Assembly (NCBI RefSeq): GCF_000430645.1
Contig: NZ_AUMK01000003.1
Span: 620,001-684,000 of the forward strand
From: Aquimarina latercula DSM 2041
Lineage (GTDB): Bacteria > Bacteroidota > Bacteroidia > Flavobacteriales > Flavobacteriaceae
Direction: 5' to 3'
Length of the DNA stretch: 64,000 nt
Shown here: piece after piece, positions 53,608 to 61,055 of the stretch
How positions within the stretch are numbered: the stretch's first letter is position 1
Layout of the letters: the number at the start of each line of letters is the position of its first letter
The notes under the pieces: model-generated
The model's input: the letters and a program-made list of their open reading frames with translations, nothing else
Databases searched by the model: none
What the model was told of the DNA's origin: nothing
Made by a program: the position numbers and the translations under genes

Positions 53608-54837
53608 TTAATCTATGTACTTTGGATAACATATAAAATATTTAGTTACTGGTTTTGATAACGCCTTCAAATTAAATTGATCCGTAGCACTCACTATATC
53701 AACTATTTTACTTGATTTGTATAAAATATTTATATTCTGTTTATTTTGATGATAAGCCTGATTAGAAATCATTCCTGTAAATATAAAATAACGTGCTTCC
53801 TCTTCAGAAATGTTAGATTTTAATCTAAAATCATTTATACGTTTATCTATTTTATCCGCATTAAATGTTTTCTTTTTAATTTTTATACGCAATAAATCTC
53901 TATCGATAATCATATTACATAAATTTCGTAATACAAAATCTTCAGAAGTTGCCCATTCCTTCATAGCCGATACTATATCATAATCATCTAGCTTCGAAAA
54001 AGTTTCTAAAACCTCTTTTGTGAAATTATCTGCGGTTATTTTATTTTCTAGAAAAAACAACAAAGGTTTACTAGCATTTAGCTTTTCTCCTTGATCAACT
54101 AATTCCTTAGCTCTTTTTAAAACTCTAATCAACAGACTTTCGGCGACTATACTAGTCTTGTGTAAGTATACTTGCCAATACATAAGCCTTCTTGCTAATA
54201 AAAACTTCTCTACTGAATATATCCCTTTTTCTTCAACTACCAATTCATCCTCTACAACATTTAACATTGTAATAAGACGCTCACTATTAATATTACCCTC
54301 TGCAACTCCAGTGTAAAAACTATCTCGCTTTAGATAATCTAAACGATCCATATCTAATTGTCCAGAAATCAACTGATGAAGGAATTGACGATTATACTCT
54401 CCTTTAAAAATCTGTATAGCGAGCGTTAAACTCCCGTTAAATTCTTTATTGATTTCCTCCATAAACATCAAGGAAATTGCTTCGTGATTTACTTCATTAA
54501 CTATACTATGTTCCATCGCATGCGAGAAAGGACCATGTCCTATATCGTGTAATAATATAGCTATATATAATGCGTCTTCTTCATCCGCAGAAATACTAAC
54601 TCCTTTAAAACGAAGGACTCGCACTGCATTTTGCATTAAATGCATACACCCCAAAGCATGATGAAATCTAGTATGATGCGCTCCTGGATATACTAAATAT
54701 GATAAGCCCATCTGAGATATCCTACGTAATCTTTGAAAATATCGATGTTCAATAAGATCAAAAATTAGTTCATTAGGTATGGTAATAAAACCGTAAATTG
54801 GATCGTTTAATATTTTGAGTTTATTTCTTTTTTTCAA
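53608..54837 (-). CDS. HD domain phosphohydrolase
   Basis: The 409-residue protein has HHTRFHHALGCMHL and LLHDIGHGPFSHAMEHS, the His-Asp pair of HD metal-dependent phosphohydrolases, and GQLDMDRLDYLKRDSFYTGV, which is found in the dGTPase/SAMHD1-type branch. The substrate is likely a dNTP or other nucleotide. It sits upstream of lpxD on the same strand (25-base gap) and divergent from porX. The start is TTG at 54835-54837, since the upstream codons lack ATG and the family N-terminus begins with a short Lys-rich stretch before LKILNDPIYGFI. Confidence 0.88.
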   Translation of the reverse strand: MKKRNKLKILNDPIYGFITIPNELIFDLIEHRYFQRLRRISQMGLSYLVYPGAHHTRFHHALGCMHLMQNAVRVLRFKGVSISADEEDALYIAILLHDIGHGPFSHAMEHSIVNEVNHEAISLMFMEEINKEFNGSLTLAIQIFKGEYNRQFLHQLISGQLDMDRLDYLKRDSFYTGVAEGNINSERLITMLNVVEDELVVEEKGIYSVEKFLLARRLMYWQVYLHKTSIVAESLLIRVLKRAKELVDQGEKLNASKPLLFFLENKITADNFTKEVLETFSKLDDYDIVSAMKEWATSEDFVLRNLCNMIIDRDLLRIKIKKKTFNADKIDKRINDFRLKSNISEEEARYFIFTGMISNQAYHQNKQNINILYKSSKIVDIVSATDQFNLKALSKPVTKYFICYPKYID

Positions 54838-54857
54838 GTTTATAGTACTTTTATCAA

Positions 54858-54865
54858 CAAATATA
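54858..54865 (-). promoter_or_regulatory. Possible -7 box for the HD phosphohydrolase
   Basis: The minus strand reads TATATTTG, fitting TAnnTTTG, 20 bases before the TTG start. The remaining 200 bases to porX show no other clear signal. Confidence 0.35.
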
Positions 54866-55069
54866 TATGTATGGATTCAGAATTACGAATTAACTCATAT
54901 GAATTATACTATATCCTTATATATTGATAAAGTAAAATTGTAATTATTTAAAATAGAAACAGTCACTAAATAAAATGAAACTAAAGAGTAAAGACTATAT
55001 AAACTGTACTCCTTTAGTCGTTTTGTGACATAACCATCTGGTAATAACGAATAAAAAAATAACATAATA

Positions 55070-56620
55070 ATGAGCAACATAAAGATACTTTGGGTAGATG
55101 ATGAAATTGATTTATTGAAACCACATATATTATTTCTCGAAAAGAAAAATTATCAAGTTACCAAATGCCAAAGTGGTACTGAAGCGATTGAAACACTTGA
55201 AGATGAAAATTTTGACATCGTTTTTCTTGACGAAAATATGCCCGGACTATCAGGAATTGACACATTAGCGGAGATCAAAGAAAAGAATGACAGCCTTCCT
55301 GTGGTAATGATTACTAAAAGTGAAGAAGAATATATTATGGAAGAAGCAATTGGAAGCAAGATTGCTGACTATCTAATTAAACCCGTAAATCCGAATCAAA
55401 TTTTACTGAGTCTAAAAAAGAATTTAGATCATTCTAGATTAGTTTCTGAAAAAACGACTTCAAATTATCAGCAGGAATTTAGAAAAATAGCTATGGATAT
55501 GGCTATGGTAAATTCCTATTCTGAATGGGTTGATCTATACCAAAAACTAGTGTATTGGGAAATTCAATTAGAAGATATTGAAGATACAGGGATGTTCGAA
55601 ATTCTAGAATCTCAAAAAGTAGAAGCGAATTCTCAATTCTGTAAATTTATTGACAAAAATTATCCGGACTGGTTTAATGGAGATGGAGACGCTCCAATTA
55701 TGTCTCATACACTTTTTAAAGAGAAAGTAGTTCCAGAGTTAAGTAAAGAGCAACCAACACTTTTTGTAGTAATTGATAATCTTAGGTATGATCAATGGAA
55801 AGCGTTTGAACCTATTGTAAATAACTATTACAAAAAAGAAGAAGAAATATCGTATTGTAGTATTTTACCAACTGCAACACAATATGCGCGTAATGCTATT
55901 TTCTCCGGTCTTATGCCTGCCGACATGAAGAAAAGACATCCGGATCTTTGGTTAGACGATGTGGATGAAGGTGGTAAAAACATGAACGAGAATGAGTTTC
56001 TTACTGCGCAATTACAAAGGCTAGGTCTTGACATTAAGCACGAATATTATAAAATCACAAATGAAAGATCTGGAAAAACCTTAGCAGCTAATTTCAAAGG
56101 ACTTAAAGACAATGATCTAACAGTTGTTGTTTATAATTTTGTAGATATGTTGTCGCATAGTAAAACTGAAATGGAAGTGATTAAAGAGTTGGCTTCTAAC
56201 GACAAATCTTACAGATCATTAACCCAAAGCTGGTTTAAAAACTCTCCTTTGTTAGAGATGATACAACAAGCACAGCAAATGGGATTTAAATTATTAATTA
56301 CTACAGATCATGGGACCATTAATGTAAAAAACCCTTCTAAAGTTATTGGTGATAAGAATACCAGTTTAAACCTAAGATATAAAACTGGAAAGAGTCTTAC
56401 TTATGAAGATAAAGAAGTATTAGCAGCTACAAATCCGAAATCTATTCATCTACCATCCATTAATATGAGTAGTTCATTTATCTTTGCAAAAGGAGATTAT
56501 TTCTTTGCATATCCAAACAATTACAATCATTATGTTGGATATTACAGAAATACGTATCAACACGGAGGAGTTTCTCTTGAAGAAATGATTATTCCGTTTG
56601 CGGTTTTAAATCCCCGATAA
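55070..56620 (+). CDS. porX: PorX, type IX secretion response regulator with PglZ domain
   Basis: The 516-residue protein has an N-terminal receiver domain (LWVDDEIDLLKPH, with the phosphorylated Asp54 in FDIVFLDENMPG and Lys near residue 107 in MITKSEEEY) and a C-terminal PglZ domain (alkaline-phosphatase-like). The PglZ metal-site blocks are VVIDNLRYDQWK around residue 232 and TTDHGTINVKNP around residue 411. PorX, with the kinase PorY and a sigma factor, controls the type IX secretion genes and probably hydrolyses nucleotide or oligo-nucleotide messengers. The partner kinase is not in this window. It is divergent from the lipid A operon. Confidence 0.97.
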   Translation: MSNIKILWVDDEIDLLKPHILFLEKKNYQVTKCQSGTEAIETLEDENFDIVFLDENMPGLSGIDTLAEIKEKNDSLPVVMITKSEEEYIMEEAIGSKIADYLIKPVNPNQILLSLKKNLDHSRLVSEKTTSNYQQEFRKIAMDMAMVNSYSEWVDLYQKLVYWEIQLEDIEDTGMFEILESQKVEANSQFCKFIDKNYPDWFNGDGDAPIMSHTLFKEKVVPELSKEQPTLFVVIDNLRYDQWKAFEPIVNNYYKKEEEISYCSILPTATQYARNAIFSGLMPADMKKRHPDLWLDDVDEGGKNMNENEFLTAQLQRLGLDIKHEYYKITNERSGKTLAANFKGLKDNDLTVVVYNFVDMLSHSKTEMEVIKELASNDKSYRSLTQSWFKNSPLLEMIQQAQQMGFKLLITTDHGTINVKNPSKVIGDKNTSLNLRYKTGKSLTYEDKEVLAATNPKSIHLPSINMSSSFIFAKGDYFFAYPNNYNHYVGYYRNTYQHGGVSLEEMIIPFAVLNPR

Positions 56621-56637
56621 ACAAAACATTTATTATA

Positions 56638-56675
56638 AAAGCGTATGTACAAAAATATAATAGTACATACGCTTT
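56638..56675 (+). terminator. Hairpin terminator after porX
   Basis: AAAGCGTATGTAC (56638-56650) pairs perfectly with GTACATACGCTTT (56663-56675), 13 bp with a 12-base loop, 18 bases after the porX stop. There is only a short T tract, so some transcript may pass on into tsaE. Confidence 0.7.
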
Positions 56676-56677
56676 AT

Positions 56678-56685
56678 TAACTTTG
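56678..56685 (+). promoter_or_regulatory. Possible -7 box for tsaE
   Basis: TAACTTTG fits TAnnTTTG, 26 bases before the GTG start of tsaE and directly after the porX hairpin, which fits a separate promoter. No -33 TTG is visible at the right distance. Confidence 0.35.
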
Positions 56686-56711
56686 ACAAGTCATTCTAAA
56701 AACAAACTGTA

Positions 56712-57119
56712 GTGAAGATAACGTATACCCTAGACGAACTTTCGCAAACTGCACAACACATTATTACCTACTCTAAACACAAAACAATCCTATTTGACGC
56801 GGAAATGGGAGTTGGCAAAACAACTTTAATAAAAGAGATCTGCAAACAATTAGGTGTACGTGACAATATCTCTAGTCCCACCTACTCTTTAGTAAACGAA
56901 TACAAAGGTGGTGAAGAAAACACCATTTATCATTTTGATTTTTACAGAATACAAGAAGAAGAAGAAGCTTATGATATCGGTTTTGAAGAATACCTAGACA
57001 CTAATGCTTGGATATTTATTGAATGGCCAGAAAAAATATCAAATTTATTACCAGAAAATAGTGTTAAAATTAAAATCAAACTATTAGACGATGGTAAAAG
57101 AGTACTTTCATTAGGGTAA
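56712..57119 (+). CDS. tsaE: TsaE, ATPase for threonylcarbamoyladenosine tRNA modification
   Basis: The 135-residue protein is TsaE, an essential ATPase working with TsaB and TsaD to form t6A at position 37 of tRNAs. The Walker A motif is GVGKTT at residues 33-38 in FDAEMGVGKTTLIKEICKQLG. SSPTYSLVNEY and HFDFYRIQEEEEAYDIGFEEYLDTNAWIFIEWPEKI are the family's conserved segments. The start is GTG at 56712-56714 (MKITYTLDEL). It is in the usual flavobacterial neighbourhood close to porX and alanine dehydrogenase. Confidence 0.96.
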   Translation: MKITYTLDELSQTAQHIITYSKHKTILFDAEMGVGKTTLIKEICKQLGVRDNISSPTYSLVNEYKGGEENTIYHFDFYRIQEEEEAYDIGFEEYLDTNAWIFIEWPEKISNLLPENSVKIKIKLLDDGKRVLSLG

Positions 57120-57322
57120 AAAGATGTTAAAAAAGTCATTTTAATAAACTTTAACAGAGTTACGCTTTTTCTTACAGCTAGAATAACCTATTTTTATTGT
57201 TGTTTTTTACTAGTACTTAATCGATAAAAATATGTTTTTTAACAGGAATCACGTAAGAACAATACTTTTTTGCAGTAACAAAATAGCCTTCTTACAGCTT
57301 GCAAAACTACAATTTTTTTAAA

Positions 57323-57354
57323 TTGAGCTACCGATAGATTTTCATCTAAGTTTG
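57323..57354 (+). promoter_or_regulatory. Bacteroidota-type promoter (TTG, N21, TAAGTTTG)
   Basis: TTG at 57323-57325, a 21-base spacer and TAAGTTTG at 57347-57354 match the Bacteroidota consensus on both elements, 29 bases before the ATG of the 64-aa gene. It is the best promoter seen in the window. Confidence 0.55.
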
Positions 57355-57383
57355 GGACCATAACTAATTTAAACCCTATAAAG

Positions 57384-57578
57384 ATGAAAATCACAACAAC
57401 CATTATTTTTAGTTTTTTATTTTCCCTAACAACCTACATATTCTCCGATGTAGATAATAACAACCAGACAAAACTCAATACCTCAACCACACAAAATGAC
57501 AACACCCAACAAGGAAAAACTATCTCAAAATCAATCTTATCCCCCAAGAAAAAAATCAAAGTACCTGGCTCTAAGTAA
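57384..57578 (+). CDS. Small secreted or membrane protein overlapping the next gene (64 aa)
   Basis: This 64-residue product begins MKITTTIIFSFLFSLTTYIF, a signal-peptide-like stretch, followed by a polar Asn/Thr/Gln-rich part and a Lys-rich tail, SPKKKIKVPGSK. Its last 83 bases overlap in another frame with the 178-residue gene at 57496. The full promoter at 57323-57354 supports expression. I recognise no family. It could also be a leader that couples translation to the next gene, or a chance frame, but the signal-like start argues for a real protein. Confidence 0.6.
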   Translation: MKITTTIIFSFLFSLTTYIFSDVDNNNQTKLNTSTTQNDNTQQGKTISKSILSPKKKIKVPGSK

Positions 57579-58032
57579 TATTGTAGTTATTTTAATAGCT
57601 ATAATTCCTTTTTTATTTTACGTAAATGATATTTTCCCAGATGGTGCCATCTGGGAAAATTCTTTTTTCACCTATCAAAGTAAATATTATGAAAGTGTTA
57701 ATGTATTTATATGGGTTGTACTCGGAAAACTTATCCCCTTACTCCTATTCATAATATGGTTTTTCACCTGTAAGCATTGGTGGTACCCTGTTATTCTGAT
57801 TCCAATTTCTCTTTACTCTTTTCAGCTTGTATTTATCATTCTAGAAGATTCAGAACAAATTGATAGTGATCATTTTTATTATCTAATACCAGTTGTAATA
57901 ATTATATTATGTACGGTATATTCTATGAGAACAAAAATCTTTGATAAAATACATGGTATTGATCTGTCAGAATTAAACTCTTTAAACAAATCGAATAAAA
58001 AATCTTGGTGGAATCGATTTCGCGAGTTGTGA
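57496..58032 (+). CDS. Predicted membrane protein of unknown function
   Basis: The 178-residue product begins with a hydrophilic part, TTPNKEKLSQNQSYPPRKK, then LALSNIVVILIAIIPFLFYV and later spans (VNVFIWVVLGKLIPLLLFIIWFF, WYPVILIPISLYSFQLVFII, HFYYLIPVVIIILCTVY), so about four transmembrane helices. No known family is recognised. It lies between tsaE and alanine dehydrogenase. Downstream, 58060-58113 contains an imperfect hairpin with arms of the AAAGGGGTTTAT type, which may be a terminator but lacks a T-run. Confidence 0.75.
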   Translation: MTTPNKEKLSQNQSYPPRKKSKYLALSNIVVILIAIIPFLFYVNDIFPDGAIWENSFFTYQSKYYESVNVFIWVVLGKLIPLLLFIIWFFTCKHWWYPVILIPISLYSFQLVFIILEDSEQIDSDHFYYLIPVVIIILCTVYSMRTKIFDKIHGIDLSELNSLNKSNKKSWWNRFREL

Positions 58033-58180
58033 AACATTAATAATTTATGTGTATTTAAATATAAAAGGGGTTTATTTGTGTAATTCTGTATTACTTATAT
58101 AAACCTTTGCAAATACGGTAATACTAAATTTGGATGCTATCCTTTTTTATTCGTAATTTGAGATAAAGAATATCACACAA

Positions 58181-59380
58181 ATGAGCAAACCAACCTCTCC
58201 TTTTACCAAAGAACAGCTTCTACCTCAAGAAGAAATGATTGAAGTCGCTCGAAAAAAAGGAAAACTTTTTATAGGTATACCTAAAGAAACTAGTTATCAG
58301 GAGAAGCGAGTATGTTTAACTCCCGATGCCGTTGCTGCGTTAACAGCTCATGGTCATCGAGTATTATTGGAAACTAATGCTGGTTTAGGAGCAAGCTTTA
58401 CTGATCGTGAATACAGTGAAGCAGGTGCAGAGATCACAAATGATACTAAAAAAGTTTTTGGTTGCCCTATTATTCTCAAAGTGGAACCACCATCAATAGA
58501 AGAATTAGCGCATATCAACCCACAAACAGTTTTAATTTCTGCGTTACAATTAAAAACGCAATCCAAGATATATTTCCAAGAATTGGCAAAAAAGAGGATT
58601 ACTGCTTTGGGATTCGAATTTATTAGAGATGCGGATGGAGCTTATCCAGCCGTGCGAGCATTAAGTGAAATTGCAGGTACTGCTGGAGTTTTAATAGCCT
58701 CAGAATTAATGAGTAGCGCAACACAAGGCTCTGGTTTAATGATGGGTAATATCAGTGGCGTACCACCGGTAGAAGTGGTTATTATTGGCGCAGGCACAGT
58801 AGGTGAATTTGCTGCACGTTCTGCCATAGGATTAGGAGCTAATGTGAAAGTTTTTGACAACTCAATTACTAAACTTAGATGCATCCAAACTAACATAGGA
58901 CGACCATTATACACCTCAACAATACAACCTAAAAATCTATTAAAAGCCCTGAGACGCTGTGATGTAGTTATTGGAGCTGTTAGAGGAAAAAACAGATCAC
59001 CAATTATTGTATCAGAAACTATGGTAGAGCGTATGAAAAATGGTGCTGTAATCATAGATGTTAGTATTGATATGGGTGGTTGTTTTGAAACTAGTGAAGT
59101 AACATCTCATGATCATCCGACTTTTGAGAAACATGGTGTAGTGCACTATTGTGTTCCTAATATTCCATCGCGTTACGCAAAAACTTCATCTTTATCTATT
59201 AGTAACATCTTTACTCCTTACCTATTACAAATTGGAGATGAAGGTGGCATAGAGAATGCAGTTCGTTTTGATCGAGGCCTAAAGAGTGGATTATATTTTT
59301 ATCATGGAATTCTAACCAGTAAATCCATAGCTGATTGGTTCGATCTTTCTTATCGTGATATCAATTTATTAATACTTTAA
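58181..59380 (+). CDS. ald: Alanine dehydrogenase
   Basis: The 399-residue protein has an N-terminal alanine dehydrogenase/PNT half (IGIPKETSYQEKRVCLTPDAVAALTAHGH and LETNAGLGASFTDREY) and a NAD-binding half with VVIIGAGTVGEFAARSAIGLGANVKVFDN. It interconverts L-alanine and pyruvate plus ammonia with NAD. About 30 residues before IGIPKET are longer than in the classical enzyme of about 370, a form common in Bacteroidota. It is a single gene. Confidence 0.94.
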   Translation: MSKPTSPFTKEQLLPQEEMIEVARKKGKLFIGIPKETSYQEKRVCLTPDAVAALTAHGHRVLLETNAGLGASFTDREYSEAGAEITNDTKKVFGCPIILKVEPPSIEELAHINPQTVLISALQLKTQSKIYFQELAKKRITALGFEFIRDADGAYPAVRALSEIAGTAGVLIASELMSSATQGSGLMMGNISGVPPVEVVIIGAGTVGEFAARSAIGLGANVKVFDNSITKLRCIQTNIGRPLYTSTIQPKNLLKALRRCDVVIGAVRGKNRSPIIVSETMVERMKNGAVIIDVSIDMGGCFETSEVTSHDHPTFEKHGVVHYCVPNIPSRYAKTSSLSISNIFTPYLLQIGDEGGIENAVRFDRGLKSGLYFYHGILTSKSIADWFDLSYRDINLLIL

Positions 59381-59451
59381 TTTTAAATAATTAGAAAACT
59401 TTACTTGAGATTCTTTGCTATATAGAAAGTTTATAAATGCAAAACTTTCCT

Positions 59452-59459
59452 TACTTTTG
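59452..59459 (+). promoter_or_regulatory. Possible -7 box for the DUF4258 gene
   Basis: TACTTTTG fits TAnnTTTG, 21 bases before the ATG at 59481. Confidence 0.37.
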
Positions 59460-59480
59460 AGCATTGATTTTAGAACACCT

Positions 59481-59855
59481 ATGAAACTAGCGCATCGACT
59501 GGGATTTTACTTTTTTGGATTTATTATAGGATTATTTTTACTTCTATTTTTCTTAGGAGGAAAAAATGCATCTTGCGATTACTCTCCAAATGCTCGAGTA
59601 TTAAAAAATATTAGAATTAAAGAGCGTGTATTTTCCAAAAATATTTTAAGTTCTATGCAAATCCATAACATAGACACTGCAGACATATCATCTATATTAA
59701 CTACTGGAAATGTGGATTTTGGAAAAAGCAACACTAAATTAGATTCATGTAACACCTATTTTATAAAAGGACTGGTTAAAGAAAAAAATATTGGATTACA
59801 TATAACAAATTGTGATTCTATTGCTAGAATGAATGCTTTAGAGATTTTAAAATAA
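59481..59855 (+). CDS. DUF4258 domain-containing protein
   Basis: From the ATG at 59481 the product has 124 residues. It begins MKLAHRLGFYFFGFIIGLFLLLFFLGG, a membrane anchor, then CDYSPNARVLKNIRIKERVFS and HNIDTADISSILTTGNVDFGKS, which are typical of DUF4258 proteins, and ends with the GLHITNCDSIARM segment. The frame continues upstream without a signal-like start, so the inner ATG is preferred. The frame continues past the TAA with a second hydrophobic stretch, described as a separate entry. Function is unknown; it follows alanine dehydrogenase. Confidence 0.8.
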   Translation: MKLAHRLGFYFFGFIIGLFLLLFFLGGKNASCDYSPNARVLKNIRIKERVFSKNILSSMQIHNIDTADISSILTTGNVDFGKSNTKLDSCNTYFIKGLVKEKNIGLHITNCDSIARMNALEILK

Positions 59856-59999
59856 TTAGAGTTTCTTACTCTTCATCCAAAAACCAAAATCTTCTTTACC
59901 AATGCTAAATTTATTGCCTTAAGCTTAAGTGTTGTTCTTTCCATTATTGGGGTTTTTCTAGAACAAAAAACTAGAGAAAAAAGAAAATCTAAATCCTAA
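59856..59999 (+). pseudogene. In-frame membrane-like extension after the DUF4258 stop, without start codon
   Basis: Directly after the TAA at 59853-59855 the same frame stays open for 47 codons to the TAA at 59997-59999. It reads KIFFTNAKFIALSLS, then VVLSIIGVFLEQ and a basic tail TREKRKSKS, a plausible membrane span with positive flank. No ATG, GTG or TTG occurs in frame, so it is not a normal gene. It may be a decayed small gene or a stop-codon variant of a longer DUF4258 protein; chance cannot be excluded. Confidence 0.4.
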
Positions 60000-60009
60000 T
60001 AAACCTTCT

Positions 60010-60300
60010 CTATCGCTCTCTTGGGTTAGTATCTCTAAACCTTTCTAGTAATTTCTTAAATTTTTCAAGTTTTATTGGTTTATAAACCACTTTGGTACTT
60101 AATGGATATTTTTCTAACAACCGAGTAGGCCTAGATGGTCTTTTAGTAAAACCTCCTCCACAATTTGGACAAACATTAAACAAAACAGTATCCACACAAT
60201 CTTTACAAAAAGTACATTCAAAAGTACAGATCATTGCCTCTTTACTATCATTAGGTAATAATACATTACAATTTTCGCAAGTGGGTCTAATTTCTAACAT
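60010..60300 (-). CDS. DUF1272 domain-containing zinc-ribbon-like protein
   Basis: A 96-residue protein from the ATG at 60298-60300: LEIRPTCENCNVLLP at the start is the DUF1272 signature, followed by Cys pairs CTFECTFCKDCVD and CPNCGGGF, so eight or so cysteines probably bind zinc. An upstream start at 60336 would overlap the end of the PNPOx-like gene and lacks the family N-terminus. Function unknown. It lies 22 bases after that gene and is probably co-transcribed. Confidence 0.85.
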   Translation of the reverse strand: MLEIRPTCENCNVLLPNDSKEAMICTFECTFCKDCVDTVLFNVCPNCGGGFTKRPSRPTRLLEKYPLSTKVVYKPIKLEKFKKLLERFRDTNPRER

Positions 60301-60322
60301 ACTAATTAGATTTGATTTTATA

Positions 60323-60982
60323 TTAACTATTGACATTCACATATTGTAATACTGCATCAGGGGTTTTAATTTCAGGTATTAAATCGGGATCCGAAATAGG
60401 CTCATATGCAACTTGTTTTATAGGTACAACTCCAGCCCAAATTGGTAAATTATGATCTTCTTTTTCATCCAAGACGCCTTCTGCCCTTACCTTAGCTGAG
60501 GCAGTATCTATTTTAATAGCCATTACTAATGTAGCATTAAATTCTTTAGTATTCGGTTTTCTTATATTATTCCAGTGTCCCGGAACCATATGATTTAAAA
60601 TACATTCTAAAGCACTCATCTTCTCTTTAGTATTTTCTACTTTACGTACATTTCCAAAAACAGTCACTGATCGATAATTCGCAGAATGATGAAAAGCAGA
60701 TCTTGCCAAAACCAAACCATCAAGATGAGTTACTGAAATACTTGCTTTACCTTCTTCCAACAAATTAACGATCATTCTATTTTTTAACGAACCATGGATA
60801 TAGATTGTGTCTCCTTCTCTACCATACGCTGTAGGTATCACTATTGCTTGATTGTTCCAAACATATCCTACATGACATAAAAAAGTATCATCCAAAATTT
60901 TATTAATTTCTGTCTTATCGTAGGTAGCTCTTTTTGCCCCTCTAATTACTTTATTAAGAGGAGTAACTTTATATTCTGACAT
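60323..60982 (-). CDS. Pyridoxamine 5'-phosphate oxidase-like flavin-binding protein
   Basis: The 219-residue protein belongs to the flavin-nucleotide-binding (NimA-like, PNPOx fold) family: GYVWNNQAIVIPTAYGREGDTIYIHGSLKNRMIVNLL, ISVTHLDGLVLARSAFHHSANYRSVTVFG and the terminal PIWAGVVPIKQVAYEPISDPDL. Such proteins bind FMN/FAD and often reduce or detoxify compounds. It is divergent from a MocR/PdxR regulator with a palindrome in the 73-base gap, a strong hint that the regulator controls it and that the substrate may be related to vitamin B6. Confidence 0.88.
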   Translation of the reverse strand: MSEYKVTPLNKVIRGAKRATYDKTEINKILDDTFLCHVGYVWNNQAIVIPTAYGREGDTIYIHGSLKNRMIVNLLEEGKASISVTHLDGLVLARSAFHHSANYRSVTVFGNVRKVENTKEKMSALECILNHMVPGHWNNIRKPNTKEFNATLVMAIKIDTASAKVRAEGVLDEKEDHNLPIWAGVVPIKQVAYEPISDPDLIPEIKTPDAVLQYVNVNS

Positions 60983-60994
60983 TACTTGTTCTTT

Positions 60995-61012
60995 TTTTGA
61001 TTTGAATCAAAA
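60995..61012. promoter_or_regulatory. Inverted repeat operator candidate between PNPOx-like and mocR genes
   Basis: TTTTGATT-TG-AATCAAAA is a perfect 8-bp inverted repeat with a 2-base centre. It overlaps the possible -7 box of the PNPOx-like gene (61008-61015, TAATTTTG on the minus strand) and lies 44 bases before the regulator ATG, so it fits an operator that represses or activates from the shared gap. Confidence 0.5.
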
Positions 61013-61015
61013 TTA
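61008..61015 (-). promoter_or_regulatory. Possible -7 box for the PNPOx-like gene
   Basis: The minus strand reads TAATTTTG, fitting TAnnTTTG, 25 bases before the ATG, and overlaps the palindrome at 60995-61012. Confidence 0.35.
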
Positions 61016-61055
61016 GTAGTTTTATGGTGTATTAAATTAATCCAGTTTATATAAT

